A DNA stretch of 64,000 bases from contig NW_002476567.1 of assembly GCF_000189635.1 (NCBI RefSeq), positions 682,001 through 746,000 on the forward strand. The letters run 5' to 3'. This document shows positions 1 through 14,300 of the stretch, in pieces (position 1 is the stretch's first letter; each line of letters begins with the position of its first letter). The position numbers and the translations under genes were made by a program. This DNA is from Tetrahymena thermophila SB210. Its lineage: Eukaryota; Ciliophora; Oligohymenophorea; Hymenostomatida; Tetrahymenidae. Under the pieces are notes generated by a model, which did no database searches, was not told the DNA's origin, and worked only from the letters and a program-made list of their open reading frames with translations.

Positions 1-3000
1 TCTTTCCTATTTATAATAATTTTAAAATCAATAATTGAAAATTAAAATACTGTAATTTATTAAAAATTAGATTTAATCAAATCAAAGTGAATTTAATATT
101 CTAAAGTTTAAAAAAATAAATTTTTTAAAAGATTACTTTGTTTTTGAATTTGTTGTTTTCATAGAACTTACGCTTTGCTCATATTCGTTGACTTTATTTT
201 AGACAGGAATCTTATCTTAAACATTATTTTTAAAAAGTCTTATCATCTTGTTACTTGTTGAATTGGATATTGATTATTCTTAAATTTTTAGCTTTTTGGT
301 TTATTTTGCTAAAGGACTGTATTATTCTGTAGAAGTTTATTTTGTTAATAAACGGTGATTTATTAATTGTTCAATATTAAAATCATTATTTTTATTTTTC
401 AAAATAGAGTTTGTTAATATTTAAGAATTTTATTATTAACTATATTTTCCCTTTTATAATTCTAATTAAGTTGAAGACATGTTTTAAATTAACTATAAAT
501 TATCTAAATCATTCAATGTTGAAGTTTAATTGAGTAAATTTCTGCTTGTTATATTATTCTAATCTAAAGAAATTTCTTCTTTGTCAATGTATAGCTAAAC
601 TTCTTCATATTAAAATTGGTTTTAATCAAAGCTATTTATTTATTGTTATAAATTTTGTTAGAAACTTACCTAGTTTTTTACTTTTTAGTTTGAATTTTAA
701 TTAATTTATTTTGGAGTTGGTTACAGAAGCTAGACTTGATTACTTGATAATGATTCTTAACTATCTTATGCGACAGAGTTAAGATATTTTTTTAAATTAA
801 ATTAAATTGTTTCGTATTATTTAGTTGAACTGTAATCACAAAATTTTGTAAGCTATATATTAAGTGATTTAAGACACTCATACTTTAATTATTTTTCTTC
901 TATTCTTGTAACTTAAAGCAACTCGAGCTAAGCAAGATTGATAAATTTTGATTATGATCTGTAAATTTAAAACTATATACAAAAAATTTCATTATGTTCG
1001 AAAATGTCATTAAAATAAGTCTAATTCTTATTATAATCTAATTAATTATTAGTTAACTAAGCTTTTGAAATTGGCTTTATAATGTAAGTTTCTCTTTCAG
1101 TTATGCTATTGTATTTGTCAATCATTTCATACAACGTGGGAGCTAGCAAATTCATATTAATAGATTGGACATGCTTTTATGTACATGAGTCTTTAAAAAT
1201 ACTCTCAAAAAGGGCTTACGACATAACAATTGGGGAACATTTTTTTTCTGTTTCATTGATTAATAGGCTTAAATATTAGTATGAGTTAGTTTCTTACTTT
1301 CTTATCCATGCAGAAACTCCTATTTCTTATTCGCCGATCTGATGAAACTAAGTTTTAATATTTAAGGGAATAGCCCATCCGTCTTTTGAACTTCCAATTT
1401 ATAATGGAAAATTCCTTATATGAACTCGACTTTCTTGTTTTTCTAAATAATGTCTCAGTTCTTATTGATGAATTTCATAAATTTAATTTGGAATTATAAC
1501 ACTGAGGTTACTGTTTATAACTTCTTAATTAGTGTGTGAAGTTATTACTTCTTGAAAATTCTTTGATACTCTAATAATGTTTCCAAAATTGTTCATCAAA
1601 GAAACAAAAATTACACAAGAATCTGCACCTCTTAATGGTAGTTTATTGATAACATTAAATTTATTTATTTTCTTTTTGAATATATTTAGCTTTTCGCTAA
1701 ATTAAAGAGTTTTTTCAAAGATGTTACATATATTTAAAAGTTCTTAATTGCATTCGTTTTTTGCTTGTAATTACAGAAGTTATGAATACAGTAAATTTTT
1801 TTACTTAATTAACGAAGATGCAGTTTGGTAAAGTAAATTTAAATCCACAAAATTATTTCCAAGAATTTAAATAAGATTGGCTTTTAACAAGAGACTGTCC
1901 TTCATTAGCTAAAGAGTTTGAGTATATTATTCATCAAATAATATAATATCATATAAGCACATTTTGGTAGATTCGTCAGCTTTATTTTTTTAAACAACTA
2001 AATCGTTTAATTTTTAGTTGGCAGATTCTTCCTTTTACAGTTCGATTGGTGCATAATAAAATAAATAATTTACAGCTTACTTGTAAATTAATGATTTTTA
2101 AATGTTTTTATTTCTTTTTAATTAAATTAATTCAGAATAGAAGAAACGAAAATTTTTTATCTGGTCTATCAAATACGCAAAGTAGCTAAAATGCGCAAAA
2201 TCTAAATCCTTTCTGGGATTATTTAAAAGTGACTAGTATAATTTCAGTGTGTACTCAGCCATGAATTGCTTTCTTATTTCAGCTCCTAAGAACTACTCGC
2301 CTCCCTTAACAGCATTACTATCCTAATAAAAAAATTAATTGAGTAATCAATTTAATTATTCTTTTACAAAAAAAACATAGGACTTTTATTGAATTAATCA
2401 TGTAAACAAAAATATTAGTTTACATTTAATTATTCTTTTTAAAATTTCTAGAAAAAAATATGGAGTTATTTTAAAAGTATAACAAGTCTTTGTCCAAAAA
2501 TACCAATTATTTATTGCTTGAAAATAAAATTAACTGAGAGAATGATTGGAATAATAATTAAAAATATTTTATCAATTGATCTTACTTTGCTGCAGAAGCA
2601 TTTTTCAGGTTGAGAGCAATTTTCTTTATGCTGGAGTATGATAGATTCTAAAAAAATTGAGTCTTAACTGTTTGTATATTCATCATATAAATATCTAATT
2701 TTTTGGTTTGTATCTCTTAAAAAAATATCGATTTCATCACAACTAAATTCTTCTTTGAAGTTTTTGTTTTTAATCACTTAATCAGATTTAGCATTTATTA
2801 GTTCTTACAAGCTTTTGAATTTATTTTTTAAATTACAGATTTGCATTCGAGTGATATTTGACACTGAATATCCAATTATTATCGCAACTGGCGATATTGA
2901 TAGAAAACAAATGAAATAATCAAAACTATCTTATTTGATATTTTAAAAGCTTAAACTAAAAGCTAATGAGATATTTAGACAGTGCATGATACTGATTAGT

Positions 3001-3785
3001 TAATTTGCCTTTATGCTAATAATTTAATTGTAAAAGCAGTAATAAAAAACTTTTAAAAGATGCATTAAACCATTGTAAATACAAGGTAAAGTTAGATTAT
3101 TAGTAGCCTGCAAAACAATATGACCAATTGCATATAAAAATATTCTTAAAAATGACAACAGCTAACGTCTTTTTGCAAGAAAATCTACATTTTGTGAGTA
3201 CCTAAAATCAAAGTCATTTATTTCAATTAGTATCACTTTTTTATAAAAGAAAAATAATAATTAAATTTCATTTTAGTGAATAGTTAGTTAGTTATGAGAG
3301 TCTAATTATTTACTTAACAAAATTGAAAGAATTATATTAATAATTTTTTCTATAGAGATATTTCCTAAAATAGACCATCTTAATGTTGGAATAAAAAACA
3401 GATATTCATAAACTTATAATACAAAAGATACTATTTTGTAAATTTCTTCCTGTTATTAAATACTAGGATTTTTCCAAACAAAGAAAACAAAGTCTAAAAG
3501 GAAAAACAGTATTATTATTGAGTTCAAAGAAAGAAGCAGCATTGATATAAAAAAGGAATCTTCATTTTCAAAAATTATACTAAATACTTTTAAAATCTAA
3601 CCATCGCTACTAGATTTTTGTATTTAGCTTTGATATGTCTGATTCTTAATATTAGCCAGGAACAAAAATAAGCATTTAAATATTATCAAGAAGCATGATA
3701 AATATTTTGGTCTTTTATATTACCTCTAGACAATATAGAGTCTCGAGATAAAGTATTCTGACATCTCCTATTTAATTTTTTTCAT
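1..3785 (-). CDS. Multi-membrane PAS-domain protein, copy 1 (3' end outside window)
   Basis: Probable membrane sensor; ligand and output unknown. Read with TAA/TAG as Gln from ATG 3783-3785; an in-frame TGA lies just upstream. N-terminal hydrophobic segments (about 3,700-2,860) include FFIPTLRWSILGN. The segment ending at the intron carries HKENCSQPEKCFC (HX3CX5CXC). Intron 2323-2585. Next come a helical cytoplasmic stretch (FLGAEIRKQF), then a PAS domain near 1,650-1,300 (ADSCVIFVS, DGWAIPLNIK), then a long Gln/Asn-rich tail. A TGA at 82-84 would end the frame, but copies 2 and 3 splice here into a further membrane module. A GTAATC donor at 136 and an acceptor at 8-7 make continuation past the left edge more likely. 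No kinase, cyclase or channel signature was seen. Sure of the family; unsure of the 3' structure. Confidence 0.8.
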
Positions 3786-4655
3786 TTCTAAGTATTTTTA
3801 CTTTTTTTGCTTTAATTTTCAGTATTTAATAAATATTTACAAAAATAAATTTCTAATTATTCTTTTCATAATTAATTCAATTTTTCTGTTAGCCGTGAAT
3901 TTGTTTCGTTATAAAGTAAATTAATTACTTACTAATGGATTAATTTTTTAATTGCTTATTTATATTTTGGAAATCAAGTAAATTTAAGCTCATCAGTATT
4001 CTTTATTAAAAACTTCAGCTTACAGATTATAAACTGACATATACTGATATTGTTTAAAATAAATCAAAAGATATCTTAGCTTGACTATATAAAATAAGAT
4101 AGCAATATAACTGCCATAATTTAATCAAAGAAAAAAAGTCAAATCTATAAATTTGTAGCTAAAAAAATAAGGTAGCCTTTTAAAAAATAAATTAGATTTT
4201 GAAATTTTGTTTTGTTTGTTACAAATCACGAAAGCTCTATCGAAAGATAATATTATAAAAGTATAAATTGATTAAAAGCAATTAAATAAATAATTAAAAA
4301 TATTTGGAGAATTTTACAGATTGATATATATTAATTATAATAGAAGAAATGATTCTTTTAATATGTAATTACCTTATTTCCTCATAAATTTTATTACCCA
4401 TTTAAATATAGCATACTAGCTTTATTTTTAACATTTTTTTAAATATCTTGCGTATTTTGTATTTTGTTTGAAGGGGAATTTTAGTGAGGAAATCGGATAT
4501 TTATTTAAGGAGAAGAAATAAATTAATAAATAATATGAAAGAAACTTAATATACAATGTAAATACTATTATTTAATTATAAAATCTAGATTATTTCCTTA
4601 CACTTTTAATTAGGGTTAAGTGTAAAACTAAATGAAATTCTGTAAACTAAATTAT
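3786..4655. other. Intergenic spacer between PAS copies 1 and 2
   Basis: AT-rich spacer of 870 bases between the stop of PAS copy 2 and the start of PAS copy 1. It must hold the promoter of copy 1 and the 3' end signals of copy 2. I see no RNA gene, repeat or convincing reading frame. Confidence 0.6.
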
Positions 4656-7600
4656 TCAATAAATAAGTTCTTTTTTGAAAAATGATTGAATATATTGATT
4701 CTTGAGTATAATTTTTGGATCAAATATGTCAATACACTCTTTTGTTTTTTATAGCTTTTTTGAATTAAAAGTTTCTAATTTTTATGCCTTTATGATGATA
4801 AAAATTACAGCCGATGTGATATTTATAATGAAGATTATTATTGAAAAAGATAAGAATTTTTCATAAAAATTTTAAAAGGATATCATCTGTTTGTTGATTA
4901 TACTTTCTAAAAGAAAATCTATAGCCTATTTAAGCAGAAATATACTTTAAATTGAATTTTAGTTATTATAGCTTTTTATGAACTATTCTTGATTTACATT
5001 ATCTGATGCTAAAATTTACATTATTGACTATGTTTTTTAGTTATAAAGTTTTAAAGAGGAAACTAATCCTTTTTACAGGATTCCATTTTCAATTTAACTG
5101 CATTATTGCTAAATAAAATTATATAATTTTGGATTTAATGTTGAATCTATTAATTTCATTTATTAGCAGGAATTATTCTCAAATATATTTTGTACAAACT
5201 CTTAGTTGCTGTAGTTATTTTTATTAATTTCAGTTACTAGAAGTTAAATTATGCTGCTACTTTGAGAGATCTAATTATTAATTTCAGCTTGTAAATTTGG
5301 GAAATTAATATTTTATTCATCCTATCCTAGTAAACAGTATGTACTGATAGATGTTACAGTTAACTAATTTGCTATATTTTGCTCTGTTTCAGAAACTATT
5401 TCTAAAATTTAATAAAAATTCTTTTTAAATAAAAAAATTAAATTTCTTAAAATTAATTACATATGAATTTTTAGTTATCTTGGATTTGTTATATTGTTGT
5501 TGACTGAAGAATAGATATAAGAACAAAAGTTATAATGATTAGAATAAGAGTTAAAAATGAATAGCAAATTAGATAATTATTGTAGACCTTCAAACCCTGA
5601 GTAGAGCTTATATTTTTTCTCTTCTTAATTTAAATATCTGCTGAGGAAAGTATTAATTCTTTTTTCACATTCTCTTTTTTAAAATAATTCAAATCTTTCT
5701 AATTTTACTAATTAGCGAGTACATTTTATTTGTGGTTAATAATTTATTATTTTGTTTTTTGGATTTCTTAGTTACAAGATTCTAATAAAACACTAAGATC
5801 TTATGGAGAAAAAGTCGAAAACAGCTTTAGAGTTTCTTCCTTTCTTTTTTAGAACAAAGTAAAGTTATAATTATAGATTGCGATTAAAAGAAACCAATCA
5901 ATTAGAATTAAAATAGTTAAAATCATCAATTAATTAATATTTTGGTCGTGTGAATTTTGTATATCATTTTAGTTAGCTTGCTATAATTTTTATAACTCAT
6001 CTTTGTAGTTTAAATTATTTTCAGTAAAGTAAGAAATTAAATTATTTAAAGGTGGCCTGTAAAAATCATTTAAGAGCTAAGAATATGTTTACACTATTGA
6101 AACTTCTAAATTTTATTTTTTTGATAACTTTGTATTGCCTTTAATTTCAGTAATATAAGTCATAGTTGAACTAACTATTTGCTATAAAATTGTATTTTCA
6201 GTATCTTTGCTATTAAATATGATGCTGCTAATTAATTTTTAATAATCTCCAAATGTTTAAACTGTCTCTAAATTAATCAATTAACTAATTAAAGATGAAT
6301 TAGGTTGATTTTGTATAAGATTATTTTAAATCAACTTGCCTAAGTATTTATATGTTATCAAATCTTAAATTGAGGAATTAATTTCATTAGCAAAAATCAT
6401 AAATTTAGACTAGTTTAAACCTTACTATTAGCTTTAAATTGATAAAATTAAGAAGAGAACACTCATCAATATAACACAGAGGACTAAAAAAAGACTAAGT
6501 ACATTTAGTCCTATTGTTTTAATATCTATTTTCTCTCTTGATATATTTCTCTTTAGAATTTAACTTTTATTTAAAAATAATTTTATATTATTAAATATTA
6601 TAAAATGAATTATATTTACAATAAACTCAGCTTGGTTGAATCAGAACTGATGGAGCTTTACTGATATCTATATTTTTTTTACTTTTTTTTTATTTTCTCA
6701 AGCCTCTTTACTGGTTGTTCCTAACTCACTGAAATTTAATTAGATGTCTGGATCTCTGTTGAAGCTAATTAATATTGCAACAATTTAGAGTTTTCTTTGG
6801 GAGTCAAAATTCTATTTGTGCTTAATATCATATTTTCTTAGGAAGGGATATTCTCTCTTTTTGAGCTTACCATAGGAATATTCATAAATGAAATACCTTT
6901 ATTAGCTGTAGGGGTTTGAAGTTTAAGGCTCACTTATGAACTAATTTACTCATAATACCTAGCTAACTCGTTTCTTGGAGTTATTATCTCCTAATTCTAT
7001 AGCTATGACTAGCTTATAAGTTAAGTGTAATTACTTTTTAAAAATGTTGATCTTCTCTGCTCATAATTTTCTGTTATTTTGGCTAAAGTTGGAGGAGAGC
7101 TTTCTTCTTAATCTTCTGAAGAATTTTCATTTTAAATATCTCTTTTTGTAAAGAGTAAAATTGTTTATGATTTTGATTAGTTTAAAAAGTTTGAATGAAA
7201 CTAAAAAAACTAATTTAAATGACTTTCGACATCTTCAATATTAATTCCTTGATATTCTACTAACTATTTAGCTAGAATCCTAAAGTTTTCTCTGATTTCT
7301 AATGTGCTTTAAAGTTTAGATAGATACTTAATCTTCATTTAAACGAAATGAGTAAATTTGTTTTTGATTTGTATTAGTTCTGCTCTCATTACAAATAACT
7401 CATACTAATAAAGTTAAAAAAAAACATTTGTTTATGTATTGCTGTAGTCGTTTGAGAAGTTTATATGAGTTTTCTTACAGTCTTATTTTGTTTTAGGTTT
7501 CAAAAATAATATTTCTTATTCTCTACTAAGATCTGCTTTTTAGAGTATTCCCATCAAAGAAGGGGCTAAGTTTCCAAAATAAATATTTTGAATTTCAGAT

Positions 7601-10066
7601 TGTTAAAATACATCCTAAAATAAGATATCATAAAACCTTTTATCTAATGCAATAGCATGATTGTAATTGCTACCAGAGAAAGTGTTATACAAGGTTTTTT
7701 GATATTCATCTTAAGAAACTTGCTTAAGCCAAGCAGAAGCTCCAAGTTCTTGATCCGACACTAGAAAAACTTATATTTTAACATCATAAGGAATTGCCCA
7801 TCCATTTCTGTCAACACCTATCAAGAGAGGATAATTTGATATACCTTCTGATATAAGCCCTCTTTGGACAAAATTTTTTAAGATTAAATCATGGACAGTT
7901 GATATTTCTTAAGGCATCATGAAACCAATATTTTTTCCTATTGCTTGCTCGTTTGTCATAATGGGAACAACGTCTTAGAAATTTTCTGATACTTTGCAGA
8001 CAAGGCCTAAATTACCTAATAAAGATACAAAAATAACACATGAATCTTTAGAAAACTGATAAAAAGCATTCAATCCTTTTCTATACTGCAAAACCATTTT
8101 TTTTGCATTTTAAACATAAAAATTTGTAAAAATCAAGTTTTAGTTAGTAAGATTAGATTCATAGTCGATACATAAATTTTAAAGCTCGATAGATTAATAA
8201 TTCAAAGTAACCAATTAGTATAAATTATTATAAAGAAAACCTTTTTGTTTGGTAATTTCTTAAAATTATTTGTCTAATTAGTTGAGCTTAATGTGGTCAT
8301 TAGAAATAGTATCTAAGAGGCTCTTTTTGAGCTCTAGACAAAATAAATACTATTTTTAAGCTTCAAATAATTTTTACTCAAAATTAATTGTTTCTATAAG
8401 CTTCACTTTTTACTTTGATCTCTTGATTTAGTTTACTAATTTTTATTGTGCATTTTTATTTAAGTTTTTCTATATTTAAATAGTTTAATTGCTCTATGTT
8501 TCCAATTTATCCTCATCTCCAGTATTGAAAACTGCTTTGGCATAATTAAAAGCAACTTCTACTTTCTATAAATTGATCATACTTTTTTTGCAGTATTTTT
8601 TAGATTTAAGAATCTCAACCAAAGATAAAGTTTAGTTTTCCATTACATCTATTAAGAAGTAGTAAAAACTTTATTTGATCATTGGAATATCTTGATCTGA
8701 TCCTAAATTATTTAGAAACATCTAGCGAAAAAAATCATTCAAGTATTTGCTTCTTAGTTTGTTTCCTAGAAATTCATCTCTTTAGGAAGTCTCAAACAAC
8801 AAACTCTTGGTATAATTTTAAAGGTAAATTTAATAATTATTTAATTAAATATTTTTAAATAGAAATTTTATGAAAAATAATTTTTTACCCTTGAACAATA
8901 GCAATATATTTAATTTGAGCAGTTTTATTTATGCAGCAAAACTATTTATTCGAAAATGATGCTCCAAATATTATTTTAATATTCATCTTAATGCAACTAA
9001 ATAGATTAATTCAACTGTCTTATAACTAAATCTAATTGATATTGATTGATTTTAAAAAAATCATTTGAGTGTGAATGCTAATTCTAAGGTTATTCTTTTA
9101 TTTTTAACAATCTTTATATAATATCTTTAGTAAGTTCCTCTACATTAAACATTTTCTAATAAAAACAGGAATTTCCAAGAGTGTAAATTAAAGGAATTAA
9201 TAGGGTTAAGCAGATGAAAATAGAAATATTACTTATCATCTTAATAATTAGGATAAATATAATTCCACTACGTATTGTTTAAGAAATAATTTGTAATTTA
9301 AAAATCTTGGTTTAAATATAAAATATAAATTTGAAGAGTAAGTAAATTTCAATCGAATTAATTATCATTTGTAATAGTAGCTGAAAGAAAGTTAAATTAA
9401 CTGAGCTGATCAACTTGTAGATGCAAAATTAAAAGACCTAAAAGAACACATTTTAAACACAATACCTTTTAGCCAAAAAATCTTAATGATTGAATCTAAA
9501 ATCATAATCATTTAAATTTATGAGCAAAACTATTAAAATTAAATATTTTATTAACAAAATTATCTATCTATAAAATAAATTTTACCATTCAAAAGAGAAA
9601 TCACGATATTGCAAAGACTTAGAGGCATAAATTATTAATTTATAGGTTGAATAGCAAACAGTATCTAAAATGTATAAGGATAAATTTATATTAAGAAAGA
9701 AAACACTGTTTGTATAGTGTTTACTTAATTTATTGGTTTCTAAACCATAACTGAATAGGCTAAGTAGAATATTAAGGAAGTATTTATAACAATATTTAAT
9801 ATTTCTATACTAAGCTATAAGGATTGGTTTTTATTTAATTGAAAAAAACTCTATTAAAAATAACTAGGTTCTTCATAGTTGTATTCGTAAAGGAGCTTTG
9901 AAGTTAATGGAATTAAAGGCAGAATGTTTTAAATTATTACTAAAATAACGCTAATATTATAAGGCCTTTCATATATCTTAATCAAGAAATATAATCTTTT
10001 GATATAAAATTATTAAATTTTTTTAAGGGCTTTAGAAAATAAGCTTTTCGATTTTGAGCACTTCAT
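4656..10066 (-). CDS. Multi-membrane PAS-domain protein, copy 2 (complete)
   Basis: Complete paralog of the gene on its 3' side, predicted 1,718 residues. Start ATG 10064-10066, stop TGA 4656-4658. Introns 9530-9585, 8806-8888, 6564-6619 and 5402-5460 keep frame. Order: N-terminal membrane helices (10.0-9.1 kb); HKQNCSNQIYCYC (HX3CX5CXC) at the end of exon 2; a helical segment starting EFLGNKLRSKY; a PAS domain near 8.1-7.6 kb (DSCVIFVSLL, IGKNIGFMMPQE, DRNGWAIPYDVK); a Ser/Gln-rich linker; then a second membrane module. That module has helices near 6.47, 5.90, 5.52 and 4.83 kb separated by two long Asn/Gln-rich loops that should lie outside the cytoplasm. The tail ends NQYIQSFFKKELIY. Architecture fits a two-module sensor; no enzymatic output domain seen. 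Reads as an intact gene. Confidence 0.85.
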
Positions 10067-11346
10067 CTTTTTGGTATTTTTAAATTTAAATGAATGATTT
10101 AAATATTATTTATTAGTTCTAAAATATCACACTCCGCGCTTTTATTTGCACACCAGAAGTAGAAGAATTAATTCGATTTATTAATATATTTTTAAATTAA
10201 ATCAAAGTAATAATTTTGTAATTCTATTTTACATATCTTATTTATAAAGCTATAAAAATTTAATTCTTGATAAATACAAAAAGATCAATAATGTTCTCAA
10301 GCAAAGAGATATTTATGCATGATATTTAAACAATATTTTTTTGTTAGTAAATTTAAAAAATGGAACAAATCTAGATTTTCTTTAGAATAAATAAATCACA
10401 AAATATGACTTAATTTTGTTAATTAGTTAAAAAAATTTAATCAATCTTAAAGAAAGTTCTATTTTACTAATTCTTTGAATGAAAGAAATACACAATAGAA
10501 ACTAGTAATTAATTCTTATATATATAATGCGAAATTAGAAAATTATGTTTTTTACATATACGCAATTACTAATATAGCTTGATTAGCTTAATCATATTAT
10601 AGCTTTCTTGAATCATTAAATAAATTTTATATTTTTACCATTATTCAAATTAATAGGTTACAAATAGTATATTAACCAAATTTTTAAATTCATTGTAAAT
10701 TAAAAATTTTTATTGAAAAAATTAGTTGCCACCAGATAGTTGTAATTGTAATATAAATAATTAGATTTTTAGAAATTTCTAATTTAATTTATTTAACTAA
10801 ATAAGCTGAAAAGCTAGCTACAGAAACAATAATATTAATTATAATTATTTACTAAGGCTTTAGATTTTTAAAATAATATAATATTTAATAAAGCAAAATT
10901 AAAAAATATTTATTTAAGATTGCCATTTTAAAATTTTAGAGAGTAAATTAAAAAGTTTTTTTGTAAAAAGTTATTTTTAGATAGATTTGATGAGCAAGTT
11001 AAGCTGCTTTAATTAAATTTTGTTTACATTACTTTTTCATATTACTTTTCTTTGAATATAGGTATGTTAGCTTACATTAATTTATATAATTTTACATAAA
11101 AATGTTATAAGTATTGTTAGAATATTAATGAATAAATTTTAAATAGTAAGATATTAGGTTAAGAATTTTTTAAGAAATCAAACATTTTTAAAAATAATAA
11201 GTTTTCATTGAATATGAAATAATTTATTTAGATTAATTTTGATTAGCTTGAATAATATTTTATAAAATACAATTTTAAATTTATTATAAAATGAAGATTT
11301 ACAGGAAAAATTATTAAATAAATTTGTTATTAAAATATGAACAATT
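10067..11346. other. Intergenic spacer between PAS copies 2 and 3
   Basis: About 1.3 kb of very AT-rich DNA upstream of PAS copy 2 and downstream of PAS copy 3. It should contain the promoter of copy 2. I found no coding frame with sensible composition and no RNA gene. Confidence 0.55.
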
Positions 11347-14300
11347 TCAAAATTTTTTATTAAAATATTGAACAATTTTATTGTTTTGTAATAATATTTC
11401 TTCATCTATTATCAATAAAATACGCTTACTTTCAATAAGTTAATTTTACATTAACTTGAAATATTTAAACCATCCTAAATATATTACTAAGGCTATTATC
11501 ATAGTTTGTAATGCAAATAAAAGAATGTATATACTAGAGACCTCATTTAAAATTGAATTTGTTTAAAGTAAGATAAAGTTTTTTAGAAGCTCAAAAATTT
11601 AAGAGATAGATTAGTTTGTTTAGAAAAATTCATCCAATTAGTAGGCTTACTATAACTAATTTAAATATGAGAAAGCTTCTTAATTAGGATTAATTAAAAT
11701 GATATTTATTATTTATTTTTCAATATCAAAAATACTTTTGATAGCAGTTATAAGTCCTTGTTAAAATATCCCATTATTTTGCTCAATACAATCTTATTAA
11801 TTGATTTGAAAATCATCAGTTAAATATTAAGGATATTTAAATATGGCAGTGCAAGCATCACTTTCTAAAATTTTAACAAGATAATCTTCATAAATTTTTT
11901 ATTTTTTTGTAGATTAACTGCTGAAAAAATTTTGATACTCTAAAAGTTTATTTAAAATTATGGAGTTTTAGCTTTTATAAGTATTTTAATTGATAGTAAT
12001 ATAATTTGCAGCATCTCTATTGAATTATTATGGTTGAAATTTAGCAGAGATAGAAACGTATTACAACTACTCTAAGTATTTCACTTAATATTGAGAATCA
12101 TTTAAAATACCTATAATTTTAAATAGATTTTAATAAAATATTTAAAATATTTGCTTATTTTACCTTAAAAAGTAGAGTTATCTTATATGTTCTGACTTTA
12201 CAGCTTGAAGTAGAAATAAACAGAAATAGAATAGAATTGAAGAAGTAAAAATGCTGTTGTTAATAACGATATTAAACTAAACCTTATTTTTTTCAATTTT
12301 ACAATTTCAGAGAAGCCCCTTTTTTTCTAAATTTTATTTTAAATATGATCTAAACTAGCCTTAAAGGAAAGAAATTCTAGGTTAAGTTTGAAAGCATTTT
12401 TCTCAGTAGATTAATTATTTTTTAACTTGAATGTTGAATTTTTTAGCTGTTAGTGAAACGATTAAACACTTTTCTAAATTTTATAAATCATTTTTCTTAA
12501 CTATTCAGGGTGAAAAGTTGTTAATAAAAATATAGTTTTTTCCCTATTAAATTCTATATAAAAATATATAATAGTAATAAATACTATTAGCAATAGACTC
12601 ACAACTAACATATAGAATAGTTAATAATAGTTCTAACTAAGTTTCTCATTTAAATCAGAAGTGAGTTTGTCATTTGAAAGTTAGTTTATATCTATTAGGG
12701 ACGACCTCACTTTATCAAAATTATCATACAATTCTATAAGACCTTACTATTCCAAATAATAATTTTATTTGTTAGAACTTAAATCCCCAAGCAAATTAAT
12801 AAGATTGAAACCTAAATATGTATTAATCCTACTATTTTAGTTTTCACTTTAAAAATAAATGATCTCCTTTGCATTTAAAATTTAATTTTTTTGAAACTCA
12901 TCACCAAGGGCTTCGTTCATTATTTAGTTTAAATCATAATTAATTTTTTGTAAAAGTTGATTATTAAGTTTATAAATTGTTTAAATTAAAAATTCTTTTT
13001 ATTAATTCTAGTTCAATTATAATAAGTTATTATCTATTAAAAAGTAAAAAAAATAATTGGAAAAAATTGAATCAAATTAAATTCTTAAGCCAGAATTCCA
13101 ACTTGATTTATCAAATACAGACTTTTAATCTTTGAAAAATTATTAAAATCCTATGAAATTGACTAAGTAGAGTATATAAACAGTAAAAAATAAGACTATC
13201 CCTAAAATATTTATAATAAAATATCTTCTTGTAGTCTTCTCTGATTTGATCTTCTAAAGAGTTTGCCTTTATATTTTATTTTAAATATTTAAAATTTAAT
13301 ATTAATTAGATTTTTTAATTAATGAATTACCTGTTTTTTAACTAGAAAATGTTCATATTGCTTTATTCTTTAATATTTTCTAAATTGAATTATTATTGTT
13401 GTTATTATTATTATTAAGATTATTAGTTTTACTTTCCACTTTTTTGATTTTATTAAATTGCTTTCAACTAAATTTAAGCTACCTATGTAAAGTTTTAGTT
13501 AGAAATAGCAAATTTATCTGGAGAAATATCAGTTGGATTCTCTTAGATATAATTATACATATAATTATTTTCCAATTTGCTATCGCTTAAAATACCCCTT
13601 GAAGTTGAATACTGTTATTGATATATATTCTTTATTCTATCATTTTCTTAGTTTAGTTCTAATGATTATTATTTTAAGTAATAGGGATTTAATTTGAATT
13701 CATATCTACTTGTATAATTTTATGGTGTTCCTTCTTATTCAAAATTATTTTTATAACTTTGCAACAACTGTAAAGTTTTATCAGTAGAGAATTAAGGCGA
13801 TGTTATCTAGATGATATTTTATTCAATATTAAGACCTCTTCTTTGACTAGCTAATTAATCAAAATCCATTAATTCTTAAATTGAAGGAGAATTAGTCTTA
13901 CATAGTAATTGGTTGGCCTGCTATTACTTATTATAGATGATATTTTAGTTTTCTTAAAAGTTCATTTATGCAAAGCCCTTGTTTAAATCTTATTAGCTTT
14001 CTTGTAAGAGTTTGTTAGTCTAAAAAATTCGTTAAGAAAAGTGCTTGTCTTTTAGCTAAATACAATTTTTATAAATTTCATCTAAACTAGTGCTAGATTG
14101 CTCCTGTATAGCATCTTCAAGCTATTCAAATTCTTTCTAGAACGCTTCCAATACTTCTTATTTAAGCTAGCTACTCAAGATTAATTGCATATTTTCAATT
14201 TCAATTTAGATCATGCATACATATTTATTTTGATATCTATATTGATTTATTACTCCAAAAAAAATTTATTTCTTATCTAAATCTCTATTTTCAAAAAATG

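Noticed and set aside
13396..13590. Plus-strand leucine-rich frame
   Set aside because: Antisense image of the glutamine-rich stretch in PAS copy 3 (runs of CAA/TAA read as Leu on the other strand).
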